Below, in pieces: positions 34,285-44,845 of a DNA stretch of 64,000 nt (the stretch's first letter is position 1; every line of letters begins with the position of its first letter). Position numbers and translations under genes: made by a program. The notes below the pieces were generated by a model that saw only the letters and a list, made by a program, of their open reading frames with translations, was not told the DNA's origin and made no database searches. Source of the DNA: Cerioporus squamosus (lineage: Eukaryota > Basidiomycota > Agaricomycetes > Polyporales > Polyporaceae); assembly GCA_022592435.1 (NCBI GenBank), contig JABYQS010000013.1, positions 393,411 through 457,410 on the forward strand, read 5' to 3'.

Positions 34285-36783
34285 ATGCCCGTTCCCGTTC
34301 CCGTCTACACAAAGCAGCCCGCCCACCCCGTAATCAAGATCAATCATCCCTCCCAGTCTGATAGCAAATCTTCCCTCTTTCAGCACCTGACCCACTCCTT
34401 GCCTCTTCCGCCTCAGGGGCCCCCGCCATCCTTTGCGACGAGGGAGGAGTGGATCAGCTCCCTCCCCTCTTGGAGGAGGAACAAGCCTCGCCGCATCTGG
34501 GAGGACGATTCCAGCTGCACCCTCGAGCGCGCCTACCAGGGTTTTAACGAAGGGTTGACCGCCGCGGAAGACGCTCCGGTCATTAAAGGACAGCTTGCGC
34601 AAGCTTGCACTCCGCCCGTCCGTGCTACTCACGACGACCCCCAGACCTACGTCGACATGTATCTGCCCCAGGAGGAGTTGGATGAGGAGATGTGTGCCTA
34701 TCCCGCTGCGATGCGCGACTGGCAGAGTGAGGACGGCACCTATGTGGCGGACCTCTCTCCCAACGAGCAGAAGTATTACGAACGCATGGCCGAGGACAGT
34801 CCCACCGATTCCGACGTCGCCATGGGCTATTCCGCTCCCACCCGAGCCATCGCTCGGTCCTACTCTGCGCCTGGCGCCACTCAAGCCTACGCCGCTTACG
34901 AGAAGGGTGCCTTCAGTCCTGTGCTTGAGGACTACTCTCCTCAAGTCCCTGAAGACCTCTCTCCTGAGCCGGCCGCCGGCGCCGAGCCCGCTTCCAGCCC
35001 CGTGGGACCAGCGACTCCCTTTGCCGACTACGTCGACAATGCCTTTGCTGAGGCGCAGCATGGCCCCGCGTTGCAGCGCAGCCGGGACGTCGAGGTTTCC
35101 CGAGCACCGCCTGTGTATGCTGTTCACGATGGATACCACGCCTCATGCTACCAATGCCAGACTTACCAAGTCGAGCAGCCTGTTCAGCAAGCGCCGGTTG
35201 TCGACTCCGTGGTGGCGCCCGTCGCAACGGCCGCATACAAGAAGCTCGCTGCTCCTCTGTCCGAATGGATGGTAAACTTCGTGTGGAAGGTATGCACCAC
35301 AGGCAAATGCCTTTCGCCCGACTATGCGCAACCCTCGTACGTGCTTTGCATCGCTTCAGGTCGCTCCAGGTTGCTAACTTATGCTTGCAGGGCTTTCGTC
35401 AAGCATTACCCTAGCTCGCCTCCTAGCCATCTTGTGGCGTCGACTCACTCTATGCTGCTCTCCACGCTCTTGCAGCCGTCGGCTGTGTTCCTCGCGCTTT
35501 GGTACATCGTTCGCCTGCCGGTGTTCTTCAACCCTGTCAGTCTCGGGCCCGAACATGCGAAGGAGATGCGCTTCCGCGCCGAGTTGCTGGGAGAACCCCA
35601 TCTTGGCACAGACAGGGAGATTATCGAGGCCTATGCCCCTTTCCGTCTCATTCTGCTTGGCTGCATGTTGGCGAATAAGTGGTTGGACGATCACACCTTC
35701 TCCAACAAGACTTGGTACGTTGTCTCGATTAGTTCACTGAGCCGCTGTACTGATATCTCGTGCAGGCACACCATCTCGAACGTTCCCATCCGCTCGTTGA
35801 ATCGGCTGGAGTCCCTTGCTCTCGACGTCTTCCAGTACGACCTCAATGTCAGCCCGCAGCAATGGGCGGGATGGCTCTCCGACATCATGGCGTATCACCA
35901 GGCCCTGTCATCGCCAATATTCCCACAGCCCATCTCTCGCCCTTCGACCAGTCCGCATGTCATCGTGCGGCAGGCGATCGAGATGCTTGTCAATGCCCGG
36001 CCCGTCGAGTGCGGCTGTGAAGGCAGCGACGCTCAGGGCTGCAGCGTCCCGCCTCAGGCGGTCTTCGTTGGACTTGAGGATCAGAAGAAAGAGAAGGTTG
36101 AGTATGAAGAGACTTCTGTGGATGACGTCTTGGAGATCGACCTGGATGAAGATGGACCGCTGAGGGAGGAGTACCTGCCCCGGAGGCGCGTCAGCTCGCG
36201 TGTCTACAACTTCAATGCGGAGCCGTATGCGAAGGTGCCTGAACACGCGCTCCCGCCCCCTGCGAAGTGGAGCCCCGCCGCCGACGAGCCCATCATTCGC
36301 GGACATGCCCGTGGCCACGGCCAATATGTTGCGCCTCAGCCGGTCTCCCAAGTGTCGATGGCTCCTCCGCCTCCGCCGCCGTATCAGCCCGCGAGTATGG
36401 ACATGCATCGCATTTCCTGGCCGGTGGGTGGCTATATGCCCAGGCAGGAGGCCATTCACCGCCCTCCCGTGTTCGCCCCTCCTCCGGTGTATCAAGGACC
36501 CGTCTCTGGTTTTGAATACGGGTACGCTATGCCCGGTGGTCATGGACACTCGCGGTCGCACTCGCTTTCGTACAACCAGGCTATCGCAGAACAGGCTCCT
36601 GGACGCGTGCGCTCGTACTCGCAGTCGCAGTACGATCATCCGTACAGCGACATGCGCGCTACTGAGGCTCAGTATGCTCCGCCCCCTCCCGTCACGTCGC
36701 ACTGGGTTGGTTACGACCGCATTGGGTTTCCGACCTCCTACGACCGCCCCTATGGACTCCACCGACCCTCGCTGAAGGCGTGA
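34285..36783 (+). CDS. Pcl/Pho80-type cyclin with long disordered arms
   Basis: The frame is open from 34285 to 36783, but two in-frame introns lie inside it (35337-35390, 54 nt; 35715-35765, 51 nt). Spliced, it is 797 residues, with TPS joining at AQPSAFVKHY and NKTWHTISNV. The cyclin box is clear: LVASTHSMLLSTLLQ, FLALWYIVRLPVFF, FRLILLGCMLANKWLDDHTF, and RSLNRLESLALDVFQYDL. This pattern is that of Pho85-type (Pcl) cyclins of basidiomycetes, which target a Cdk5/Pho85-like kinase in polarity, nutrient or cell-cycle control. The N-terminal 350 residues and the Pro/Tyr-rich C-terminal 250 residues are low complexity. Which CDK it binds is inference. Confidence 0.85.
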   Translation: MPVPVPVYTKQPAHPVIKINHPSQSDSKSSLFQHLTHSLPLPPQGPPPSFATREEWISSLPSWRRNKPRRIWEDDSSCTLERAYQGFNEGLTAAEDAPVIKGQLAQACTPPVRATHDDPQTYVDMYLPQEELDEEMCAYPAAMRDWQSEDGTYVADLSPNEQKYYERMAEDSPTDSDVAMGYSAPTRAIARSYSAPGATQAYAAYEKGAFSPVLEDYSPQVPEDLSPEPAAGAEPASSPVGPATPFADYVDNAFAEAQHGPALQRSRDVEVSRAPPVYAVHDGYHASCYQCQTYQVEQPVQQAPVVDSVVAPVATAAYKKLAAPLSEWMVNFVWKVCTTGKCLSPDYAQPSYVLCIASGRSRLLTYACRAFVKHYPSSPPSHLVASTHSMLLSTLLQPSAVFLALWYIVRLPVFFNPVSLGPEHAKEMRFRAELLGEPHLGTDREIIEAYAPFRLILLGCMLANKWLDDHTFSNKTWYVVSISSLSRCTDISCRHTISNVPIRSLNRLESLALDVFQYDLNVSPQQWAGWLSDIMAYHQALSSPIFPQPISRPSTSPHVIVRQAIEMLVNARPVECGCEGSDAQGCSVPPQAVFVGLEDQKKEKVEYEETSVDDVLEIDLDEDGPLREEYLPRRRVSSRVYNFNAEPYAKVPEHALPPPAKWSPAADEPIIRGHARGHGQYVAPQPVSQVSMAPPPPPPYQPASMDMHRISWPVGGYMPRQEAIHRPPVFAPPPVYQGPVSGFEYGYAMPGGHGHSRSHSLSYNQAIAEQAPGRVRSYSQSQYDHPYSDMRATEAQYAPPPPVTSHWVGYDRIGFPTSYDRPYGLHRPSLKA

Positions 36784-38274
36784 GGTTGTACAACACGCGC
36801 CTAGAATCGCAACGGAGATTTAGATAGTTGCACCCCGATTCCCGTTCCCGGTACCTTCCACGCATTCATTATAATAATCTGCCTCCTTCGTCGACCCCTG
36901 GCGTACCATCACCCCCCACTCCGAGCAGCTCTGCGCAAGCGCAGGGTCGCTCATACGCCACTCTCTATTGCGCGCCAGTTCCCCGCATATCCGGTCACGG
37001 CATTTCTCGACCTCTCTCACACATCACATCGTTTCTATCCGGGCTTTCCACCACCCATGACATATCCATCCTGTCTCCAAGGACTGCCCCATTCGACTCT
37101 CTCAACGGCTGCTTCTCGACATCGTCATCATGCACTTCGTATATATTCTCGCCACTATCATCGGCACACGAACGGGTCCAGCGGACGCTATGCGCCCCTG
37201 CCTGCTCGCGCCGGGCAGCGCCTGTCACCACTGTTCATGACCCAAATGCGCCGTCGTATCAGCATTCCCGCACGTTGGACGTTTCTGCTTCCCTCGCTGT
37301 TTGATCACGCGCTCCACTATCCGGTCTCCCTCGTGTACAGAACACCTACCCGTACATTCACGCTTCGCTACCCCTAATGTTGTTTCACGTCGCTCTCCTG
37401 ACCCTCTCGTCCTCTTTTCTGGTTCCCACATCCACGTTGTTCTGCTGCATTGTCTGGTCCCCATCTCACAAACGCACAAAAACATACGGAAAACCCAGAA
37501 AACCCCACACATCCACCATCCATCGCATATTCCCCACCCCCGTGTTCTCGTTGTTTCCCTCCCTTCGCTGAAGGCCCCTGCCTCTTCCCCTTCGTGTACG
37601 TGTACTGTTTTCACGCACGTTGTCTCCGTTCCGCCGCACACGACGAAGCTCCCTTGCTCACCCCACCCTGTTCCCGCGTCCCCTCCCTTCGTTAGCATGC
37701 TTCGTCCCGTAGGTAGCTTATGTGACACCGACTCGCTCGTGTCTCCGACATTCGCAGGTGGACCTGCTTGCTTGTATATGTCGTCAATTGGAGACCGTTA
37801 TGCTGTGAGTGAACTTCGAAGGCTGTGTGCGCGAGTTGTGAGATGCTTTTAAAAACTTGATGCCAGAAATGGGGTGCCGGTGACAGAAATTGTCTAAGTA
37901 CTCTGAACCGCTTATGAGCAGCCTGACTGCATGCGCATTGCGCACCTAGGTCCTGGCGTGTGTGAGACACAAAAATGCCAGGTCCTACTTACTTACATAG
38001 GGTGGTTGGATACGGAGAGGGCGTTGACCCGCGGCTCTGATTCGCAGGACTCGGAGATGGGCGACGCGTCGGCCTGCAGCGTCGACGCGTTCGAATGCCT
38101 CGCGATCGCTGTCATCTCCGCTGCCCGAAGTGATGGTATACGTAACGGGTGCCCGCTAGAAGTCAGCAAGAACCTCTCCCTCTAATTTCCTCTAATTTCG
38201 CCGGGCACCTTCGTTCTTGACCGCGGGTTGCTTTTTGAACCAGAGCATCCACCTGCCCAGCAGTCGCAGCGGCC
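36784..38274. other. Intergenic, cyclin to copy E
   Basis: About 1.5 kb of CT/CA-rich sequence follows the cyclin gene. Frames of up to 183 codons cross it, but they are rich in Pro, Ser, Thr and His, differ between overlapping frames, and lack motifs. Most is probably a long 3' UTR and promoter. A direct repeat (tctaatttcctctaatttcg) lies near 38183-38202, 73 bases before copy E. No gene is seen. Confidence 0.45.
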
Positions 38275-40424
38275 ATGAACCCAGTCCCCGTCCCCCCTCA
38301 TCTCATGGGCACGCTGATGGGCCTTTTACAGGCTCAGCTTCCGCTGCAAGGGCAGGTTCAGCAGGCTGCTCCTCCCGGCATCGCGCCCATGCAGGGGGTA
38401 TACCCGGCGCAAATGCAGCTCCCACCTGGGATGGGGCCTGTCTTCAACTGGTCGGGCTGGCAGCCAGCCCAGCCCGGTATGGCGGGGGTCCCTCAGCAAT
38501 TTCAGGCAATGCATCAGCAGCAATATATGCCACAAGGCCAGCCTTCGCAGATGACTGCGCCGCAGACGTCCATGAACGACTTGCAAGCCGCAGTGGCAGC
38601 AGCGATGCAGCAGCAGGAGCGCGGACCACTGGCATCTGGATCACCGGTTGGGTCGCATCCGAACGACGAACAGACCCTGGTCGACGCGCTGAAGAAAGGA
38701 CGGGCGGATAGCTTGAATCCTCGCCAGGCTCTGGAGAAGCTCCACAAGGTGCGCGAAGTCTCCACCGTGGAATGGAATCATATTGGGACATCCAACTGAA
38801 CTTGCGCGTAGGTGAACGGTCATACGGAGATGGGTAAGCTGCTCGAGACCTTATCAGCTCCGAGCCCGTACTGATGGCTATATGCGGTCGTGTCGGTGCA
38901 GAATGGAAGAACTACCTCTTGGAGCACCTCGAGCGTTTCTATTCTATGGTATACGAGCGACGCACAGAGGGTTCTGGTTCACACCATCCTGTTCATCAGC
39001 GTGGGCGTTCTTCAACCTCTGGGCAAGGGGACGCGCAGTGAGTGGGGTTGAAGGCGTTCTTCGATACATCTGCTGATAAACATATGCAGTGCGAAGCCGT
39101 CGCAGTCGGCCTCTACTAGTACGAAAGGGATGAAGGCCCGACACTCGTTCGGTCGCAGAAGGAGGACGCCCGATGATCCGTCGCGGTCTCCCTCACCGAA
39201 CCCTGTACCCGTCAGCGGCCGTTCGGTGAAGGCTGCACCTCCTCGTGAGCCTCCCGCATCGAGTGCCAGCCACGCGCACCTGGAAAGAGCCGAGGCGGTC
39301 GTCTCCGAGCATGCGGGCGTGCAGATCCCGTTGTTGCCTCGACATGTCAAGCCCAAACCTCCTCCGCAGCCCGCATTGCCTGAGGGCTCGAACAGGATGG
39401 GGAAGTTCACAAAGGAAGAGAAGATCTTCTTCATCCAGTTCTTGCGCTGGCGACTACGGAAGGGCCCTGTTCCGGATTGCTCTGAGCTATGTCAGGATCT
39501 CTACGTGGAGGTATGTCGGCCTGACATGGCTCCGATGTCACCTGACGAATAAGGCCACCATAGGCACCTCATCGGTCTCCGAGTTCGTGGAAAAAACACT
39601 GGGAGAATTACCCTCAGCTCCCGGAGAGTATTCTCGCGGAGGCTAAGGAGCGCCGTGCCGCCCATGAGCCCGCAGATACGACGGCAAGCCGGTCTGCGGC
39701 TCTCGCCGAGGATGAAGAGGATGAGGGAGACGAGGAGGATGAGGAGGACGAAGAGGACGAAGAGGATGAGGGAGATGTGCCTGCAGACGACACCGACCCC
39801 GAGGATGCAGCGTCCCCGCGTCCCCGGAAGAGAAAACCAAAGCGATGGTTTGCACCGAGAAAGGTCACCGAGGAAGACATTCGCGATCTGGCGAAGTACA
39901 AGCTGACAAGATTGCATGAATGGGACGAACTCACGACCCACAGGGCGCGCTGGGAAGACTTCACCTCCAAGGTATGTCATGTCCTCTTTAATGACGCGTC
40001 CCTACGGAAACTCATGCTCCATGAGAGTGTAGAACACGAAGCGGACATATGGCGCGTGGATGCTCGTCGTGAGTGCTCGTGAATATGGTTTGTGTTCAAT
40101 GCAATTGTGTAGAGCTCGTGATCTTAGCTGACCAATTCACCCATCTCCTCAGAGATCGACGAGGTCGTACGGGAGCTGCGCGAGGAACAGAAAGCGGAGC
40201 GACACGACTCACCTCCGCCCGCGCCTGCAGCATCTCCTCCGTCCGATGTGGCTTCGACGTCGGGCCGGCCGACCAACTCCGTTCATGCAGAGCAGGCGAC
40301 GAGTGTCCTCCAGAAGCGCGATACCGACTCTAGGTTGGCAGTGCGGAGCGGATCCCCGGTCGCGAAGCGCATCAAGCAGGAGCCCGACACGGAATACATC
40401 TCCCTGCTGTCAGACTCGGATTAG
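38275..40424 (+). CDS. Tandem Myb-like/SIM family protein, copy E
   Basis: Seven exons (38275-38748, 38812-38833, 38902-39037, 39090-39510, 39564-39971, 40033-40087, 40153-40424) give 595 residues. The Pro/Gln/Met-rich N terminus leads to NDEQTLVDALKKGRADSLN, the microexon VNGHTEM, and WKNYLLEHLERFY. After a basic Pro/Ser linker come FTKEEKIFFIQFLRWRLRK with WKKHWENYPQLPESI. A pure Glu/Asp tract and a KRKPKRW basic patch precede VTEEDIRDLAKYKLTRLHEW with WEDF. The 55-nt exon has TKRTYGAWM; its donor is weak and an alternative 9 bases upstream is possible. The C terminus IKQEPDTEYISLLSDSD again pairs a sumoylation consensus (IKQE) with a SUMO-interacting motif. It is the only solitary copy and is convergent with the Crinkler-like gene. 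Confidence 0.77.
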
Positions 40425-40563
40425 GAGGTTAAACCCGCCATACGGGACGTCGCGAACCATGTCAACTCAGTTTCGTGTGCATATTGGTATCTTGGTCATT
40501 GTCTTATTCACCGATGTCATGGTACGCCCTACCAGTAATACTACATGAGACTTGGTGAGCTGT

Positions 40564-42295
40564 TCACCCCTGCGGCTGCCACCGCAGGCTCTCCGAGTCT
40601 GGGAGAGCGGGTGCGAGTGTATATAGTCTGAGGTGCATGATGAGACCGGGGACGGAAACATGCAATCTCTGCCTCAGGGTACCGTTGTATAGTGTCAATT
40701 TTCCGATGGATAAGGGCGCGAGAGACAAGCGTGAGGTCCTGAGGAGAGCATGAATGCCACATCTTCGAACTTGTGCGAGCATCTGACACTCACCTGGGCA
40801 TAACTGCATACGTTGCCGACTCGACAGAAGGCCGAGCTCCTTCGTTTGGGGCGTGCGAATCAGCTGTAGGGGGTCGACGTCCATCCGGAACACGAGGGCG
40901 TCCAGCAGCAGGGAGCAAACCATCTGAGATAGCGGATAGAGGACCGCGGAGCCACAGTCTCGCACTGGATCCGAGAGCGGGACGGGCATGAGAATGATAG
41001 ATTCGCCGTGGAGCATCTCGAGAGCGTGGGTCTTTACTACGGAATTGAATCCGCGTGGGTTCTCCAGCATCTCGGCGATTGTTATCTTGACCTTGTCTTC
41101 GAACGAGAGCGGTCGGTCCACGGATGGCGCTGTCACTAACGCGACCTCGAAATTCGTGGTCGGGCCCCTCGTATTAAAGGCATCCCAGGCAGCGTGAGGC
41201 GTGAGGCCTTTCAACCTCGTCCTGCGCAAGTCAGATGGACGAGTGACTGCGATGCAAACATGTAGTACTCACGCTACTGCATAGAACTCCGACCACGTCC
41301 ATGGCTCGAGATAGTAGATTCCAATAAGGATCCTGTGTTGCCCTAGCATGATCCTGTCGCTGACAAGTTGAGCCGTGCTGACTACATAGTTCCGCCGAGA
41401 AGGAATGTGTCAGGGAAAGACTGGCCGGGGGCAAGGTCGCACAGGAGGCTACAACGGGACAGTTCTGGATGACGGCTAGTTAGCTGACGATAATTCGAAA
41501 CGGAAGGTTGTTGAGGAGTAGATGCCTTCATGAAACGCATGGAGAATGCTCCCGTCGTAGAACAGAACGCTGTCTCCCTGGGAGACTAGTCGAACCATGA
41601 TGAACCATGAGAGGTGGACATACGCAAGTGCTTCCGACTTACCAACTCCGCCCCATCCCAACAGCAATAAGCCCCCACTAGCATGCCGATCGAACAGATC
41701 ATTTTCTCCGAATTCCTGGACGCGCTCCTGGTAAGAGCGCGTGATCTTATCGAAGAGGAGAGGTACTTGGACCGCACTAGGATGGTTCGAGTTGAGATGT
41801 CCGGGGCTTCCGATTTGGCAAAGGCGAAGAGACTTTCGGCACGATCACCGTAAGGTAGATAGACGAACTCGGTCTCTCTTCGTCCTATTTTCGTCGAAGA
41901 GATGAGTATATGCGGGGTTCTGTCGTGCTGAATAGCTCACATATGATCCACCTCGTCGACATCGCAATACGAGTAGGCCTCCGACGGCGCCGCCCACCAT
42001 CATCCATGTCTTGCAATCGGGAACATAGAGTCGGTCATGGATGAGTGGGAGATTCCCACGTATGCGATCCATAAGCCATTGGTAGACATGCTTATCCGGA
42101 GGACTGAGTTGTTCGACTTGCAATGACTGTGAACGGACTGATATCCCCTGGGAGACGTAGATGAGGGCTGTTAATTCATGAACCCGCACAAGGAGAACGT
42201 ACCTGCTCATCTTGTGCTTCTTCAGAGCTGAGGATACTTGACCTGGCGGACGTCGTGCCCGTCGTAGAGGGAGAGCTGATGGGACTATCTGACAT
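40564..42295 (-). CDS. Crinkler-like P-loop NTPase, exon model uncertain
   Basis: The likely start is MSDSPISSPS at 42295. Readable segments in order are: LSPPDKHVYQWLMDRIRGNL and VPDCKTWMMVGGAVGG; LLFDKITRSYQERVQEFGEN; LLLLGWGGVGKSEALAYVHL (Walker A GGVGKS near 41640), followed by GDSVLFYDGSILHAF; the motif GIYYLEPWTWSEFYAVARTR; and SFEDKVKITIAEMLENP. The Walker A spacing and the aromatic YYLEPWTWSEF segment resemble the ATPase part of fungal Crinkler-type proteins. Joining the pieces needs several introns I could only partly place, and the 3' end could be 40695 if a gtgagt intron is used. A decayed gene is possible. The host role of such proteins in non-pathogenic basidiomycetes is unknown. 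Confidence 0.5.
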
Positions 42296-42770
42296 GGTCG
42301 AAGAGGAGTTCGACTCGGGATGCATCGATGTGACGTTCGAGTCCTTGTATACCGAGCCTTGGGCTTTATATATGCAGAGCGAGGTGGGTTCCAAAGGCGC
42401 GTCGATGCTAGTCGTTCCTAGAGGTTCATGCTCAAGGGGACGTTCTCCCAAACACCCTGAACGTTGAACGTAACGTTGAGACTCGGCATTCGCCAGTGCT
42501 CGGTTGGTGCTCGGCATCATCCTGCCCGCATAGCCACCACCACACTATTAACCCTAATCATCGCGAGCGAGTCTGCATGCGCCATTCCCAACTGGGGACT
42601 CACTGCGATGGAAGGGATGCCTAGTAGGTATATGCATAGTATGGGTGGAGACTGGCCGTCCGCTGCGGCCGCCCGAGCACTATACTATACATGAAAGCGA
42701 CTGTATCAGATAGGCATACATATAGATAGCAAAGCACATACAGTGAGCAATCTGACAAAAACGAGGCCAT
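42296..42770. other. Intergenic, DPH1 to Crinkler-like gene
   Basis: This spacer holds the Crinkler-like promoter and the DPH1 3' flank. It has TATA-like strings (near 42364-42373 and 42630) but no gene I can support. Confidence 0.4.
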
Positions 42771-44559
42771 CTAGTACACAGCCTTCACTCTCGCCACCGC
42801 CCAAGGACTGCTAGCAGAGTAGAAATCCATGGGGTACACCCCGCCCTTCTTCGCCCTCTCCTTCACGTCGCCCTCCCCGGCTGCCATCCACCCGACTGCC
42901 TTGCCTACCGCCACCGCCGTTTCGTATGGGCTCAACAGCGGCCGTTCGAACGCATATCCCCAGTCGATCGACAAACGCGGACATGATGTCTGCACGAACG
43001 CCGCGATGTGCGGGTTGAACAGCGCGAGTTTCGCGGGTGAGAGTTCGGAGAGGAGGATCGGCATGTAAGGTATGGGTGTCGAGGCCTGCGCGAGCTGTTG
43101 TGTGATTGCCCGGAGCTGCTTGAAGCTACCCTGACGTCCGAGCGTTCCGAGAATGACGCCCCACATGGGCGGTTCCGGCGACGGTGAGACAGGTGAGGGA
43201 GGAGATTGAGAGGTGATGCTCCGTCGAGCGCTCTGAACGGCTTGGTCACGCACGGTGCGCATCTCGACATGGTTGTACCGCTCGCGAGTGAACTTCTTCG
43301 AGTACGGGTCATAGCGGAAGGCGGGGACGGTAGGATTTGCAATCATGATGGACTCGAGATGGAACCGACCATCTCCGAGGTATCTAGCATGCGGATGAGT
43401 GTCAGCTGGGTTATGGCAAACTTGACGACGGCACGTACATGAGGGCATCGACGTCGTTCAGCTGGGGGGCCGTGCATCCAAGGATCTCTCCCGGCGAAAG
43501 GGGTTTCGATCTTGGTATTGAGACGTCGTACCGTCCAGTCCATAACCGAGGCTGCCCGACAGCCTGGCTTGATTCGCCCGAGCCGTCTGTCGGGCCCTCA
43601 ATCAACCCGGCGGGCATCAGAGGCACCTCCGCATTGATGCTTTCGACCGACAGCTCATCCTTCAGATTGGAAAGCGCTGAGACGAACTGGATAGTGGACA
43701 CTAGTGCCAGGCGGGTGAGCTCGTGGGGTGATGAGGAGTGTGATTGGGGTGCAGATTGGTCGGCGGGATCGTTGGGGTCGTGTTCGTCCGACGGAGGACC
43801 CTCTATTCGCAAGTGACCTCCGCAATTTAGATGTCGCCCAGCTGGTATTTGCGAACGCTCCTCCTCCGAGTCGAGCAGCGACTCGTGAAAGCGTTGTCGG
43901 TCGTTGGGGAAGTTGAGCCGTATAGTTTGGACAAGATGGGAGGAGTCAATGGCGATCTCTACGAAGACGTATAGTGTCTTGATCGTTGTCTGGTCAATAG
44001 GGACTTGAAGGAGAGGTGTCATTATGGTAAGACTTAGTCACGCAATAGGGTACGCACCGAGACAACTGTGTCCATAGTGGACAAGCATATCGCAACCGAG
44101 CGCCACGGCCGTGTAGTCGTCGATACAGCAAGCCCCGTATGTGACATCACCCATTATCACGGCGAGTGCATTTGTAAAGCTAGACGCATACGCAGTTCAG
44201 AGGGTGTACCATGAATTCGAGAAGGCATGAGATGCGCACCGTTCAATGATATCTGCGATCGTACAGGCGAACATCTGAAGACCCTCCGGCATCTGGAGCG
44301 CGACCATCTTCGCTTGATTCTTGCGAACGTGGTGGATCGTTTTGTGTATCTCAAACGAGTAGTTTGAGGGAAGTTGCTTGATTGCTGCATTGAGCTGCGC
44401 GTCGTTCAGAATGTCGTGTGGGATCTGTATTGCAACGACGGGAGAATGGCCGGGCTTGGATGGTTTTGCAGTCTTGCTCCCAACGAACCTCTTTCTCGGC
44501 TTGGTCGCATTCTTCTCTGTGTGCGCAGCAGCCGTCGACGGTCCCGCTGCGTCTGACAT
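42771..44559 (-). CDS. DPH1: 2-(3-amino-3-carboxypropyl)histidine synthase subunit 1
   Basis: The gene starts [17 protein letters not shown] at 44559 and ends at 42771. The radical-SAM-like Dph1/Dph2 fold is evident. [19 protein letters not shown] and [15 protein letters not shown] match Dph1, followed by [20 protein letters not shown]. The three Fe-S cysteine regions are [11 protein letters not shown] (domain 1), HYGHSCL nearby (domain 2), and [17 protein letters not shown] near the C terminus (domain 3). With Dph2, the subunit transfers the 3-amino-3-carboxypropyl group of SAM to the eEF2 histidine using a [4Fe-4S] cluster, the first step of diphthamide synthesis. A disordered insert of about 100 residues rich in Ser, Asp and Pro interrupts the middle. 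The gene shares a 286-base divergent promoter with the SR protein. Confidence 0.92.
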
Positions 44560-44845
44560 GGTAAAGTCGTGAAGAAGAGTGATGGTCAAATGCAGAACTC
44601 CCGCCTCGAGAGCTGCAGACTCAGAGCTCAAAGACGAGATCGGTAAGACAGATCTCAGATTGGCCTTGCACCGTTCGGGCGCTAACACCACGTCACACAG
44701 CACGCTGGCGTGACCCTCTGTGACCCAGGTAGAACGTGACTCTCCCGCGTCGACTTCGAGTTGTCCTGCCGCTGCGTCTGCTCCTCCGCGTCCTGTTCTG
44801 CGTCTCCCGCTTTCTGTCTTTCCCTCATCGTCCGCTACTCCCGAC
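44560..44845. promoter_or_regulatory. Divergent promoter, DPH1 / RNPS1-like
   Basis: The 286 bases between two ATGs must hold both promoters. An open frame of both genes crosses it, but the DPH1 and SR-protein starts at 44559 and 44846 match their families. Confidence 0.4.

Noticed and set aside
34063..35139. 358-codon minus-strand frame across the cyclin N terminus
   Set aside because: It is antisense to a well-supported gene and consists of Gly/Arg/Val-rich sequence with no motif.
36828..37852. Several frames of 100-183 codons after the cyclin gene
   Set aside because: The translations are Pro/Ser/Thr/His-rich in every frame, without motifs or consistent splice sites. They are better read as UTR and promoter.
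39717..39776. Glu/Asp-coding purine repeat in copy E as a possible microsatellite element
   Set aside because: It is an in-frame acidic tract shared in nature, though not in sequence, with copies C and D, so it is part of the protein and not a separate repeat feature.
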